From assembly GCA_013339765.2 (NCBI GenBank), contig CM023450.1, forward strand, positions 100,853,920-100,917,919: a stretch of DNA of 64,000 nt, in the 5' to 3' direction. A model generated the notes under the pieces. It was not told where the DNA came from and did no database searches. It saw nothing but the letters and a program-made list of their open reading frames with translations. A program made the translations under genes and the position numbers. The stretch is from Haemaphysalis longicornis. Lineage: Eukaryota > Arthropoda > Arachnida > Ixodida > Ixodidae. Within the stretch, counting starts at the first letter, position 1. The number at the start of each line of letters is the position of its first letter. Positions 23,440 through 35,688 of this stretch are shown here, one piece after another.

Positions 23440-24600
23440 GACACAAGTCACGTAAGAATCCTCGGCTTCGGCCGGCAGAGGAGCGGCTGGGGTGACCTCA
23501 CAACTGCCGAAACACGAGAAACCCTCAAACATTTTGCCCACAACGTAAAATGCCTATCCAGGGAAGAGTAGGATTGAATGAAAGAAGAAAGGACAAAACT
23601 AATGCAGGCAGTGATCGTACGGCCTTCCGTACCACAAACGGGCCCACACTGGGTAAAACTGAATACACACCATCATCAGGACAGCATATAAGTCAGCCCT
23701 CAACCTTCTAATCTCCCCAATCACCCCGAAGGTTCTTACATTCTGCTGATAATAATTTTGAAGAAATCAGAGAGGCCATTCTTCCAGCACAAAAGGAGCT
23801 CATGGGAAAAGTAAAATTGGGACCGACCATTCCATGGAATATAGGCTCACCTAGAGAGAAGAAAACGGCTTGACGCCATAATGGATATGCCACCGATCCA
23901 ACGACTCTCCATAAAGGTTCTCCCCCACCGAGAAACATAGATCCAAACCTATACAATGATAGGTGACAACACAAGTTCACATCAATTAGGGTAAAGCTAC
24001 AAAATTATTACAGAAGAGTATACGCCTACGACAGGAAGTTTGAAAATACGACGTCAGCAATTGTCGTGGTCACTACCGTGACAATCGCTTTGACTTCATC
24101 ACCTTCCTACACATAGGAACGGAAAAAACTGAAATAGGAGCCATCCTCTTAGCGATCCGCCTAGTGGAGCTATTCGAATAAGTGCTGAAATACCGTTATA
24201 CATGCTCAAAAGGCCACAGGAAGAGTACTTAAACGCATGAGAAAGGTTTTTTTCTATCCGCCGTAATGAGAGTGTACATCACATTAACACCCGGACACAA
24301 AGGTCGGGAAGGAAACGAAACAGCCGATCAAGATCGCCGCGAACTGGCATACCGTGCTCTCTGTTGACCCCGACTATTACACCCCCTCCGTGAAAATATG
24401 GAGAACGTCTTGTCATTCTACGCCTACGAAAACATCCTTCCCCGTGCCACACGGGGATTTAAACGCCGAACAGTCGCAAACTCTTCCAGTATACAAAACA
24501 ACACATATATCCATGAATCTGTGTGGACCAAGACGTTTGTTAGGAAACGTCCGACATCAGTTTAAAGCTGTGCTAAATAAGAGGAAGCACTAACTCTGTT
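23440..24600 (+). mobile_element. I/R1-like LINE ORF2 fragment: post-RT region and RNase H, decayed
   Basis: Coding islands appear in shifting frames. HVRILGFGRQRSGWG (about 23,450) is like the post-palm region. NNFEEIREAIL (about 23,745) and PPIQRLSIKVLPH (about 23,888) are typical of the linker before RNase H. FITFLHIGTEKTEIGAILLA (about 24,090) and ITLTPGHKGREGNETADQ (about 24,275) are RNase H-like, the latter with the GN-x-x-AD motif that ends the domain. A frame from 24,354 to 24,593 continues the C-terminal region. Stops and frameshifts between islands make it inactive. RNase H would remove RNA from the RNA:DNA hybrid during retrotransposition. Confidence 0.7.
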
Positions 24601-24602
24601 CT

Positions 24603-24734
24603 ACGCCCACACAAGCGTAGATGGCCTCTGCTTTTCCTTTGCCGCTTTGATTAGAAACTGTCACGGCTACGGTAGCTCTCTCACTAAAATTCAGTTCTCG
24701 GAAAGAATAGATGGTAAATGCACCAACTTCCATA
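24603..24734. repeat. Dispersed direct repeat, copy 1
   Basis: Shares CGTAGATGGCCTCTG, GATTAGAAAC, a TAGCTCTC block, AAATTCAGTTCTC and GATGGTAAATGCACCAA, all at the same spacing, with 26,211-26,340. It follows directly on the LINE fragment, so it may be part of its 3' region. Confidence 0.75.
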
Positions 24735-26210
24735 TCCAAGAATATGCACAAGGGTGAACAAATCAAACATTACATAATCAAGTTATATTGCCACATGGGA
24801 GGCTTCCCTGACCAGCTTGCCACGCGAAGATCAGCGTGAGCTCAATCTGGGGCCCTGTATTTTGGGGTTCCACCCTTCGGGTCTACCATTACTCCATTTC
24901 AAGTTCGGAGCTGTTTAGGGGCCCGGATTTTCTTCGTAGCTCATCCGCGGTCGCGGTGTTACGCGGCGTCAGGCAGCCAAACAGAGTCACGCGGCATTAC
25001 GCACCCAAGCAGAGGCTTTGAAAGGATACCCGCTTGTCCCTAAATTCAGCCTTATGGTCAAAAGTTCAGAGGATACTTGGACAAGAGGTTTATATAGGGC
25101 ATAACCGTTCGAAACTCCTGGAACGGCTGGCACTGGTCATACATGTCCAATATTTAGCGGAAAGAAAACTGAAGGTACATTTGAGGCAAAATATATGTAC
25201 TTAACCGGCAATCTCCGAAGTTATTTAGTCACGAATGCTCATTGGGTTGCTTTTTACAATAGTAAGCGAAAAAATTGGCTTACGATACTCCTTAATGCGA
25301 TGTTTGGGAGCAGCAGCAGTGCGCGGAGGCAGCACTCACTCGTGGGTTCTCGCGACGGCAGCGATGAGGAGCCTCTGCATCGGCGGCGCGAAGGGTGTCT
25401 CGGGAGGAGGACCGTGAACTGCGTCTTAGGGAAAGCAGATCATATTCACGCGCACGCCCCCCTCACGTTTTCGCCCACCGCACACTCTTGGAGAGCGCTG
25501 GCTCGCGCCGCCGCGGCGAACCGCCCTATCCTCCAGATTTCGCGACACTCTCCTCCTTTGCTATCTTTCATCGTTCGCTTTTTCTTTCACTCGTTGGTCT
25601 TTCCATCGCTCCCTCGGTTACGCCGACAACGCGGCTTAGCCCAGAGACGGCTGCCTAAGAGCTGCGCCCACAAAAAGGTGCCCACAAAAAAAAAAAAAAA
25701 ACGGAGCATTCAACTGGACCAGAAATGGCTCCAGCACGTTGGTGAGATGAAAGCAAGCACACACTAACAGGACTCCCCCCTTGTGCTCTTACCGGGCAAA
25801 AGGATAAAGAAGGTATGAGAGCTTTTCAGGAGAACACGCGCGAGCACTACGATGGCGGGAAAAATTGAATTTTCACATCAAGAACCGTCCGCTGAACTAT
25901 TCAAGAGAGGAGTGAGACAGGGAGGGGAAGGGCATGACTGGTGGTAGCAAAGAGCGGAGGACGGCGCCACAGCCCTGTGGCGAATCACTGCTCCGCACTT
26001 GACAGCTTTCACATTGAGTGGAACTGCTTTATTTTTTCTTAAACTATCATGAACTCCTACTCAACAAAGGTTCCTCTTTATCTCTCTCTCTGTCTTATAT
26101 AAAAACCAAAACGATCAAGCAGGACTCGACGAAAGAGAATAAACACTTTGAAACGCTGACACTGTCCCCATTTCGCCAGAAACTGGCCAACACCCCGCAG
26201 CCACACTTTT
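24735..26210. other. No assigned gene; GC-rich open frame and A16 tract
   Basis: A 190-codon plus-strand frame (25,195-25,767) and an overlapping one (25,395-25,658, starting with an Arg/Glu-rich stretch) lie in GC-rich sequence ending in an A-run at 25,686-25,701. Composition is low-complexity in both and no domain is recognised. Confidence 0.3.
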
Positions 26211-26340
26211 CACACCCACAATCGCGTAGATGGCCTCTGTCTTTCTTTGCCGCGGTGATTAGAAACCTTCGGGGCTATGCTAGCTCTCGTCAATGAAATT
26301 CAGTTCTCAGAAAGCATTGATGGTAAATGCACCAATTCCG
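26211..26340. repeat. Dispersed direct repeat, copy 2
   Basis: Partner of 24,603-24,734 in the same orientation, about 1.6 kb downstream. One small insertion and one deletion offset each other, so the length is preserved. Confidence 0.75.
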
Positions 26341-26831
26341 TTTTTAAAAAGCTCGCTCGACGCCGAAGTAATACCATCGCGTCATACGTCTCAAAGGGCC
26401 ATCAAAACAAAATGCAAGTTTGGCTAATTCCAAAGATTGCCTCGTTAGAATAACACTGACACCAACTTTTAACGCAAACTTCGAACAGAGATTGGGCATG
26501 TGACACCCTAGCCACTTTTCGCGCCGAACCTATGACGTGTTATGGACAGTTTGTTGCGATTGGCTGAGGCCGACAAAATCTAACGCAAATCAAACAGGTT
26601 AACCCGGATTACAAGATTTCAGAACGACCTATTGGCGCTAACATTTAGTGCACATTTCCTTATTTTAGCAGTAAGAATGTTGGGCTAAGCAATGGAATTT
26701 ACTTTTTCTTCCTCGTGCCTTAATCGTGCGTACACGTAAACAAGAAATGTTTTCTTGGACCACTAAGTGTTAAACATTCGGGGATACTTTTCAGTCTTTC
26801 CTTACATTCAATGCTATCTCTCAAGAACTTT

Positions 26832-29800
26832 TTTTATTTGATTTTTATTTCTTGGCAAAAACCAAGGGGAGGCTGAGACTAATGGCGAACGTGGCCTGAC
26901 AGAGCCCTTCAGCCACCCGATGTACAGCGTACATACAACCCGTCTGTTCACAAATTTAAGCATGATAGCACAATCGTATAGAGAAAGCACAAAGCAAAGT
27001 CATTACTACACTTCTTATGTATTATACAAAGCATAGGTCTCAAATTCACAAAGGGATCACAATGTACACATAAACGCAGTAATTCGTACGCATGAACTTT
27101 CATCAGTTACACTACTATGTCACAATTACGTATTAATATATTTTTGTTTGTAATTGTTTTTAATTTCTGCCTTTAGGGGAATATGTAGACATATACTTCG
27201 AACCCTTAATTATATATCAGTATTGCGAGCGTTTTGCTTAAGTAACACTTCTTTGACCTGTTTTTTAAACGTAAGTTCACTGGCGTCGAAGTTTATTTTT
27301 CTCCTAATTTATTTAATATTTCAGTTGACTGGTACAGGAAAGATTGCTCACCATAGTTCGTTCTTACTTTCTGGAGTGTGCCGTATTGTATGCCTGAGAT
27401 GGTAGCCAGAAGATTTATTGTTAACTTGATTGTGGGTCTTTTGCTTATAAATGGTGTGCAGAACCTTCATGTAATAGATTTGCTCAGCTCGAAGCATTGA
27501 ATATTCAGTAAATAAAGGACTTGTTCTCAAATATGCGTAACAGCCACGATAATCTAAATATATGCGCAAAATTCTTTTTTGCAATACAATGAGCCTGTTA
27601 TAATTAGTTTTAGTTGTGGTCCCCCACACCAAAATCCCGTAGCATAGTTTCGAATAAATGAGAGCACTCGTATAAGTTTTGTTTCAACCATAGTGGTATC
27701 AAATGGCCGATTCTATATATGAGACCTATACTTTTTAGAGAGTTCGGAGGACAGGTGAGCAATATGCGTATTCCATGAAAGTTGTTCTTGAAACCAAACA
27801 CCTAAGAACTTCTGTTCTGTCACTCGGTTTAACTTGGTTCCGTTCAATATAATGGGGATTTCTTTCTCGACATTTTTATTGTACGGCCTAAATATCATGT
27901 AAGTTGTCTTTGTAGCGTTAAGTTGCAATTTGTTATCTAATAAACAATTTGATAATTGTTCCAAGTAAACATTTACCATTGAGTGAAGTTTAATTATATT
28001 ATCAGATGTGACGAAACGTAAATGTCATCCGCATACATTACAAGTTTTGCGGACCTTCTATTTTTTATGATTGTCATTTACATAAACTATAAACAGTAAC
28101 GGGCCTAACTTGGAGCCTTGCGGGACACCTTGTTTTAGCTCTAATATGTCTGATGCAATGGAGTTTAGTTGAACAAACTGCTTTCTTTGGCTCAAATAGC
28201 TTTTTAAAAGGTTACCTCCCACGCCACGTATTCCATACCTCTCCAATTTATTTAGCAAAATATTTTGATCTATCGAATAAAATGCTTTTTTAAGGTCTAA
28301 AAACAGTCCAATTGGGAACTGCCTGTTTTCAATGTTTGCAATTATTTATCCATGTACAGCTTTCCCGCTCATGGCAGTCCTTTCAACAGGGATTACCTTG
28401 TAGTTATTTAGCGTAATTGAAAGTTATTTTGCGCTGCTAATATTGGGGGTGAGAACTTGCTTTGCGCACAGTTTCAAGTCTTGCACGTTTTGCGGCTAGG
28501 TTCCTGAGCCATGGAAACTATCCCATACAAATGCATGGGGGGTAAGATTTGACAGCGAATTGCACATAAAATATTCGGAATTCTGGAAAGTTCGTCTAGT
28601 GTTTTCATCTCCACGTTGACGTCTTGCTTTGTGACAAATATCACTTTCCTGAAGTGGTTTCCCTAGGTTCCTGAGAGGTCGGAATTTTGAGCGAGAAAGC
28701 TGGGTATAGGCTTTAATGTACAGTAATGCTTGCTCTGTTGATTATGATTTTTTGGTAACCATATTGATACTTGGAAATTACATTGTGTTTAAGAAAGAAA
28801 GTCGATAGTCTATTATAGATTACTCCCTCAAATACCTTGGAAAAAACTGACAGGACAGATATTGGTCTGTAATTTGATACATTGTCGTGTGCTCCCCCTT
28901 TATGAATCGGCGTCACTCTAGCAACTTTAAGTTCCTCAGGAAAAACACCGGTGGACAGACATAGATTAATAATGTACGCTAATACGTCACTTAGTTCTAG
29001 TGCCACGCGCTTAATCACACTCGATAAAAACCCTTCAACTCCTGCCGCTGCATAATTATTTATTTTTCCGATAAGGTCCCGTATTTCGGTATCGTTCGTA
29101 GGTTCAAAAAAGATAGAGCTGGACAATCGTGGAATGCCAGTCGCGCCGCGGCCGCCGTTATCAGTGTGTGTTGGGTGCGCACCAGCATCAGTAAAATGAG
29201 TATTCATACAGTTGGCTAGCTGAAGGCTCTCTACCGGCTCTCCATTTAAATGCGTGAATTGCGGCTGTGTTATTGTTTTTCTACTTGTTATTTTGTTAAC
29301 AGTGTCCCAGACTTTCTTAGGCTGGCCTCGTATGTGAAAAAAAAAAGCCGTTCGTAATATTTGCTTTTCGCTCTCTTTAAATCGCTCTGTATCTTGTTTC
29401 TAAACTTTTTGTACGCCTTGCGTATTTCGGGATCCTTCGTTTTTATAAAATTGTGTAACATAGCTTTTTTTTCTTTTTTATGCGTTTATACAGATCTGGA
29501 TCCACCCAGGGTTTTCGCACCCTTTTGGTTCTTTTACTAGCAGGTTGTAGAGGAAAGGCTGCATCATAGCATTCTCCTATGGACTGCAGGAAAACAGTAC
29601 AAGCGATATTCGCATCGCTCACCCGATAGACGATTTTCCAATCTAACGATTCCACTAGTTCTCGGAAATGTTCGATTGTGCGATTGTTGATCTTACGGAA
29701 AAAGCGCGGTTGAGGGGATAGATCATCTATAACAGAATGAGTCTCGATAAAGAAGAAAACTGGAAAATGACCACTGATATCCACAGTCAGAACTCATGTC

Positions 29801-30330
29801 GATATATCGCAATCACAAAAATTCGATATACAGACATCCAAAAGTGTGGCACTGTTAGTGTCAATTCTAGTTGGTAGCATTATGTGATTAACATAACCAT
29901 GACAAGATAACAAGGTTTTCAGTTCAAGAGACGCTCCTTTTTCCAAGGTCATATCGATGTTCAAATCACCCATTATAGTGCACGATTCATTGCGCGAACA
30001 AGCATAACAGCTCCAAGAAGGTGTAAAATGTTCTTTTGTTACCCGCAGGAGGTTCATAGACTGTTCCTGTGAAAGCAATACTTTGTAAGCGGGAAACCTC
30101 CTATTATATACTAACTTGGCGAGATTACGCTGTAGAAACCTCTGCAGCTTTTGTAGAATTAGTTGACGGCCGTTGCTGCCACGTAAACTTACGCCTTATA
30201 ACTTACAATCCTTTAGAAACCTCATCAAACATTTCGCGAATGTTATGTCGAGCCCACAGCGAAACTCTTCCGTCTAATTTAATCTATGCAAGATAACATT
30301 TCAGGACACTCGAGAACTTTCATGAGAGTA
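26832..30330 (-). mobile_element. CR1/Jockey-like LINE, broken, endonuclease plus reverse transcriptase
   Basis: Read 5' to 3' on the minus strand. The endonuclease lies at 29,443-30,190, with IMGDLNIDM near 29,970, SATLLDVCISN and DISGHFPVFFF; the last corresponds to the catalytic S-D-H region with Asp replaced by Gly. The RT N-terminal part is at 28,713-29,207 (YRPISVLSVFSKVFE, QYGY). The palm block GLFLDLKKAFYSID is near 28,300, GVPQGSKLGPLLF near 28,120, and YADD at 28,024-28,035, one frame off. Thumb and C-terminal parts are at 27,713-27,979 and 27,348-27,650 (LQKRILRIY, SPLFTEYSMLR). A foreign ~330-bp stretch (about 28,360-28,690) separates STEQALLYIKAYTQ from the palm. The 3' end has AATAAAAATCAAATAAAAA near 26,832. 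It is inactive. Confidence 0.85.
28360..28690. other. Interruption within the RT domain of the LINE
   Basis: On the minus strand the RT reads STEQALLYIKAYTQ down to about 28,690 and resumes with the palm at about 28,350. The intervening sequence has no RT similarity by eye. It may be a nested insertion; its ends and any target duplication were not identifiable. Confidence 0.5.
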
Positions 30331-31254
30331 ATGCGACCTCATGAACCGGTGTCTTGCAGACAGCCGCGCTTATATCCTGCGCCAGTCCTCTAACCGAATT
30401 TCCCCACACGTGTCGACACCGCTAACCAGTTTGCGGTGGGAACAGGGGGCAGAAAAAACGGCGGGAAAGGACGTTACCGAGACTATTTGTGTCGCGGGAA
30501 AACTTGATTAGTGTCATGCGTACTGCAGACGAAAGCCTCTTGGTGTAAGTTACGCCATCATCAGAGCCCATATGTTCGCTTCAACAAGAAACTCGCTGTC
30601 GCAGAAAGTGATATCTGTGGCGTTCCTAACCCACTTTTGAACCCGCCTGTCGGCTGAAAGCTGAAGAGGCGCATAGCTATCTGAACAAAAGACGCATCTG
30701 CCGATTCCCACGCCATCGCCGGAAAAGAAAGAGTTAAAGGGTTCGTTGTTAATGCTATAGGCATTTATAGGATCGTCAGTTCCCCTTCGTGAAGCCTCAA
30801 GTTCCAAAGGGACATGATGAGGCTAGTTCAAGGTCACCACATTGTAGTTCAGTGATCCGCTGCAAAGTCATTTTTGGCGATCCCTGATATAACGTTATAT
30901 CGATTATAACGGCAATATTTTGGTGCACTTACGTCTTTCCTATGCTACCAATTGAAACGGCATCCAGATATACCGAACGCTTTTTCATAACGCCCTACTT
31001 CTACAACGAACGCTTCCCACATGGTCACCGCAAAAATATGGCGCATACGAACTGGAAAAAAAAATCAGAACAGTCCTTAAAGCATCAATAAGGCGGCGTG
31101 CTGGTGCGTTGACGCTTGTATTCTTGAGGGGACTGCCAGAACAGCGTGTAAATCACTTAGAGGACTTGAAAAGGGTCATTAGAAGTCCTACAACTGGGCA
31201 TAATCAAGCAGCTATCACCCAGTACTTTGAAACGAACAATGCGCCTGAAGGCTT
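30331..31254. other. No recognisable feature
   Basis: Only short frames on both strands were seen, without domains or repeat structure. Confidence 0.4.
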
Positions 31255-31480
31255 TTGTGTGTGTGTGTGTGTGCGTGTGTGCGTGTGTGTCGTGTGCGTG
31301 CGCGGGCTACGCGCGTCCCGTCGTGTGTGTACGTGCGTGAGTGCTGTGTGTGTGTGTGTGTGTGTGCGTGTGTGCGTGTGTGCGTCGTGCGCGTGTCGCG
31401 TGGTGTGTGTGTGTGTGTGTGTGTGCGTGTGCGTGTGCGTGGCGTGTGTGTGCGTGTGCGTGTGTGTGTGTGGTGTGGGT
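31255..31480. repeat. (GT)n/(GTGC)n microsatellite
   Basis: A GT-dominated tract of about 225 bp with CG interruptions. The Cys/Val and His/Thr frames it generates on the two strands are artefacts. Confidence 0.95.
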
Positions 31481-31530
31481 GGGGGGAGTGGAAGTTCCTG
31501 GGCTTTGAATCGTTCAAGAGAGATTTCGGA

Positions 31531-32342
31531 GTACAGTCGGCCAAATTTTAACTGGCGTGCGCGAGCGGCGACTTTCTGTGCGTCAGCGCCATATGACGGA
31601 GCCAAGTTGCAGCTGTTTGAGGCTAAGCGCATGCCCAGAAAGCCGCGCTCAGTTGTGCCCATCGTCTGCTAGGCTGTTCCTTCCTTAGCGCGTCACCCCT
31701 TATGAGCGCACTGCAAACGATCCAGGCAGCGTGATAAAGCTAAAGGGATTGCTCTTATTTTATTTTCCCAAGATCAACGTTGCAGAAACCAATCGAATAT
31801 ATTTCAAGATACGCCGAACACGCTCACTCATGAGATAAGCTGAAGAATACGGTTTACTCATTTTATACTTTGTGACGTAAACGCTTTCTCGTGTGTATTA
31901 AGGGCAGTTATCAGTCGTATGCGCGCTCGCTTGATATCTTCAACGTGCTGAACCCTGTGCTGAAGCTATAAAGTAGGCATCTACAGAAAAAAAAAAACGA
32001 AAGAAGAAATAAGTAACCCATGTTCTTCAGCTTATCTCATGATTGGGCGTGTTCGGCGTATCTTGAAATTTACTCGATCGATTGCTGAAACGTTAATCTT
32101 GGGAAAATAAAATAAGAGCAAACTCATTCGCTTTACTACGCTGCCCGGATCGTTCGCAGTGCGCTCATAAGGGGTGACGCGCTAAGGAAGGAACAGCCTA
32201 GCAGACGATGGGCACAACTGAGCGCGGCTTTCTGGGCATGGGCTTAGCCTCAAACAGCTTGCAACTTGGCTCCGTCATATGGCGCTGATGCACAGAAAAG
32301 TCGCCGCTCGCGCACGCCAGTTAAAGATTTGGCCGACTGTAC
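31531..32342. mobile_element. Long inverted repeat (foldback or MITE-like), arms about 315 bp
   Basis: The left arm starts GTACAGTCGGCCAAA (31,531) and the right arm ends TTTGGCCGACTGTAC (32,342). Matching blocks continue inwards along both arms, for example CATATGACGGAGCCAAG / CTTGGCTCCGTCATATG, GCGCGTCACCCCTTATGAGC / GCTCATAAGGGGTGACGCGC and GATACGCCGAACACG / CGTGTTCGGCGTATC. The arms meet an unrelated ~160-bp centre with an A12 run at GAGATAAGCTGAAGAA / TTCTTCAGCTTATCTC. No transposase frame is present. A target-site duplication could not be identified. The transcript would form a long hairpin. Confidence 0.85.
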
Positions 32343-35300
32343 ATTCAACCTCATGTGTTTATTGTAAAAATAAACTTATTTTTCCCCGCAAGTCATTGCT
32401 TCTTTTTCTTTAGATGTCGTTAAATTTGTTTTTATCCTGGTAATTAGCAGCCCTAATTTGTACGCCACGGTAAAGGTAATCAAGTATGAACAATTTAGAA
32501 TCTTAAGCACATGCAAGATGCTATACCTGAACTTTTTACGCCACTCCGTATCACTTTCCGCTCAACCGTTGCGATCGCCGGTATCGATGTTCACGCCGCC
32601 CAAGTGTGCAGTCGAACGCAGCACTGCTCGTCGCAAAAAGCGCCGGTTGTTACTTAGCTGCCATCTAGAGATCGCGATTGGCCGGCACTTCCATTTGATC
32701 AGTTACTGATAACAAATCGTGATGACATTCCAACATTCGAAATCCGTTCTTCGGCCACCACGCACCGCTAAACCACAGGACTCAATAAAAGAAGTGTTTC
32801 TCTCTCGCCGGTCGAAGCGACACAGCTCGCGGTACGCTCAGCCACGGCCGGGCTGGAGGAGCGGCGAGCGTCCGAAGTGCGCGCCCGCCGCAGCCACTTA
32901 GTCGGACGCGGCTGATAGCTACCGAAGCCATTACGACGAGTGTAGATTTTAAAGACGCCCGAAAGCATCTCTTCGCGGGAATTAGGCCGGTAGCGGCACG
33001 TTCGACGCAAACAGAGTTTAGTTCGTAAACAAACTACGGACGCCCCTTTATGAAGCGAAAAGACTTAACTTGCCACCGAAGAGGTCAATGTTTGACATGT
33101 TCGCTAATTTGTATGCGTTTTAAAGGGCGAGCCCATATACAATGAACTACTGATTTAACGACCACTTTTCGCGATACTTTCGAGTTCGTTATAAGCGAGT
33201 TTGACTGTATTGGCCAGCAGCTGCGCGTTGTATTGATCAGCTTATGGCATTACGCGCGGGAATACATCTCATGTGCCCGGCAAAAACCAGATTTATTTCA
33301 CGGATGGTACATCGTCATTCTTACCAAAACTGGCCATCCGCAGGCACCGGCAAGGCGCGTCGCAGGGGAATAATAAAAAAAAGAAAGAGATATTTAGGCA
33401 AAAAAGTATGTTAGACAAGAAACAAGTGTCTTTACTGGATCCACCACGAACACAAAATACGTAACCATAATAACAAGCGTGATACCCCACGAGGACGAAT
33501 AAAACAGGAAAATATTTTGTACAGAGATCTCGTTTGCCCCTATAAAAATACACGGTCTTGCATCTATAAAAACTGGTGCAAAACAATAGCGGCATCTGCA
33601 AATAAGGGTTATTTAAATGTCTTCATGCGTAAAGTGACGTCTAAAGTTTGCGCCTAATTTTTTTTTGTCTTGGAACACCAAGAAAAAATGATGAAAAAGG
33701 ATTTTTTTTTAACGCCGAGTCACCAAACCATCGTTAAGTAAACTTATTCGTTGGGACATTTTATACGTCCCGCAAGGATTTGCCCGTCGTTATGAAGCGC
33801 TGGAAAAAAAGGAGGCATGAAGCACTGCACTATTACGGTGTGCTCTGTCTACATCTTTAGTTTCGTTTTGTATAAAGGCACAGGACTTCAAAACACACAC
33901 TTTGCACATTTTTTCCCCTTCACAGTGCATTTGGGCTCACTATTTACACTGCAACTGAGAACCTTGTTCTCTTATTATGTTAACAATATTTATGGAATTA
34001 CTAATGATAAAAAAAGGTCCAATATTTGAATACAATTGTCTGTATAAAGACTGACGATGGCTACATCCTTTCGTTCGAGCTAAGAATAACAATTCCCATT
34101 AATCGGGGCACATATTGAGGCAATGTGAAAAATAAGCTAATTGGATGTGAATGTGAACGAAAGCCCTTTTTTGCTTCTTACCCGTTGTGTAGCTCTACAT
34201 CGCCGTCTACCTCTCTTTGTCAACATCACTTTTTACTCGACAACTTCATTGGCGCGTCATGCTCAATGAATAAATATCACAGACGTTTTTGTTGTTTGTT
34301 TAATCCAAGTAGGCAAAAAAAAAAAAAACCACCAAAGAAATGGCCTCAAGCTGAATACCGCAGCCGGTAAAGTAGTGCATGCGGACTAATGCACTCGCGG
34401 GACGTCTGCTCTAAGTGTGCACTTTTGTGCGTGTGTCTTTTTCTTACTGAATGCTTCCCGTTCTTACAGGGAAATGGTTTTCTGCTCGGCATTGGAAGGC
34501 TAATGTAATCACCACATGTCAGCACCACCAGTTACTTTATTTGTCTTGCCTTTGCCTAATTACCGGTATTAAGTACCTATTTCCAAGTCGCCCTTGTGTT
34601 CTACGATTAGCTTTAGGCCCGACCTGATTGCCTCACATAGCCCTACATTTGGTCTTTTTCTGTGGCGCCGCAGTGGGCAAGAATTTTCAAATAAAAGGAA
34701 GCTCGCTTGCTTTGTAGGGAAACTAATGACATTCAGGCGAAATCAAGTACGCCGTTACACCTAAGGGCGAAAGTGGCAGGGGATGCATCCCAGTCTTAAA
34801 CGAACTGCACAATGCTGTCCGGATTACTGAGGTCTACAACAACAATGACATCAAAAATATGTAGCATTAGAATTAAGAGAAAATGGCGCTGGGGATAATG
34901 GCTTAACGCTGCTTTTATGCGACAAGCGTCGAACGACATACGTCAGAGTGACAATAATAAAAGAACAGTTTTCCGTCCACAAAATCGTAAAATATTTGTT
35001 GTTAAATTTACTGAACACGCGCGGCGTTTGTTTCGCCCTCCCCTGTTTGTAGAACTGTACAGGACAAAAATTTAAAGGAGGCTGTTATTCCACGGTTATC
35101 TCGAAAGAGCTCTAAAGTCGACAGTGTGCGCGAGACGAGAGCCTTAGTTACTCCTAAAGAGTAACAGGTATGTTAGCCCAACCGTGACATAATCCTGGTA
35201 CCTCTCAGCGGTGGAGTTTGCAGAAAATAGTACTCTAACGGATGGGATGATGTGGAGTAAAACTATGCGTGAGCGCCCGCCTGCATGTTAGTCATCCCTT

Positions 35301-35688
35301 TGTTGAACAACATGATGAAACGACGCTGTTTTCCGTAGAGAAGAGGGATAGTTAAATGGCTATACCGAAACCTGTTTGCAGTATCGCTTAGCGTTTCCTT
35401 CGAAAAAAGCTAAAAGCAATTATAAATGTGTTGGGCAAGAGGGATTGAGCACCCCGGGCTTCAGGATGAGGGGTCTCAGCTTACACAGGCCTTACCGTTG
35501 TCTACGATACTCTGCTCCACTCCGGACGTGGGTAATAAAATATGAATAAAGGTGGGGTAATCGACTCGAATAAGTGGCGCTGACGAGCGTTACCTGCACG
35601 CATTATGACAACGTGGAGCAATAAAAATTCTACAGAAATTCAGAGAAATATCTAATAACGCGTAGCATGCTTATGCTGCTTGTTTTGG
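32343..35688. other. Mostly anonymous sequence; pogo-like terminal motif near 33,184
   Basis: A stretch ending GTTCGTTATAAGCGAGTTTG then ACTGTA (33,184-33,209) resembles an end of TA-inserting pogo/Tigger-type elements and resembles 45,990-46,015. A CpG-rich patch lies at about 32,780-32,900, and A-runs occur at 34,315-34,328 and 31,987-31,997. No gene was recognised. Confidence 0.4.

Noticed and set aside
25195..25767. 190-codon plus-strand frame
   Set aside because: GC-rich low-complexity composition ending in a Lys run encoded by a poly-A tract; overlapping frames equally long; no domain.
31109..31672. Frames of 98-187 codons on both strands
   Set aside because: Their middle parts are translations of the (GT)n tract; no domain outside it.
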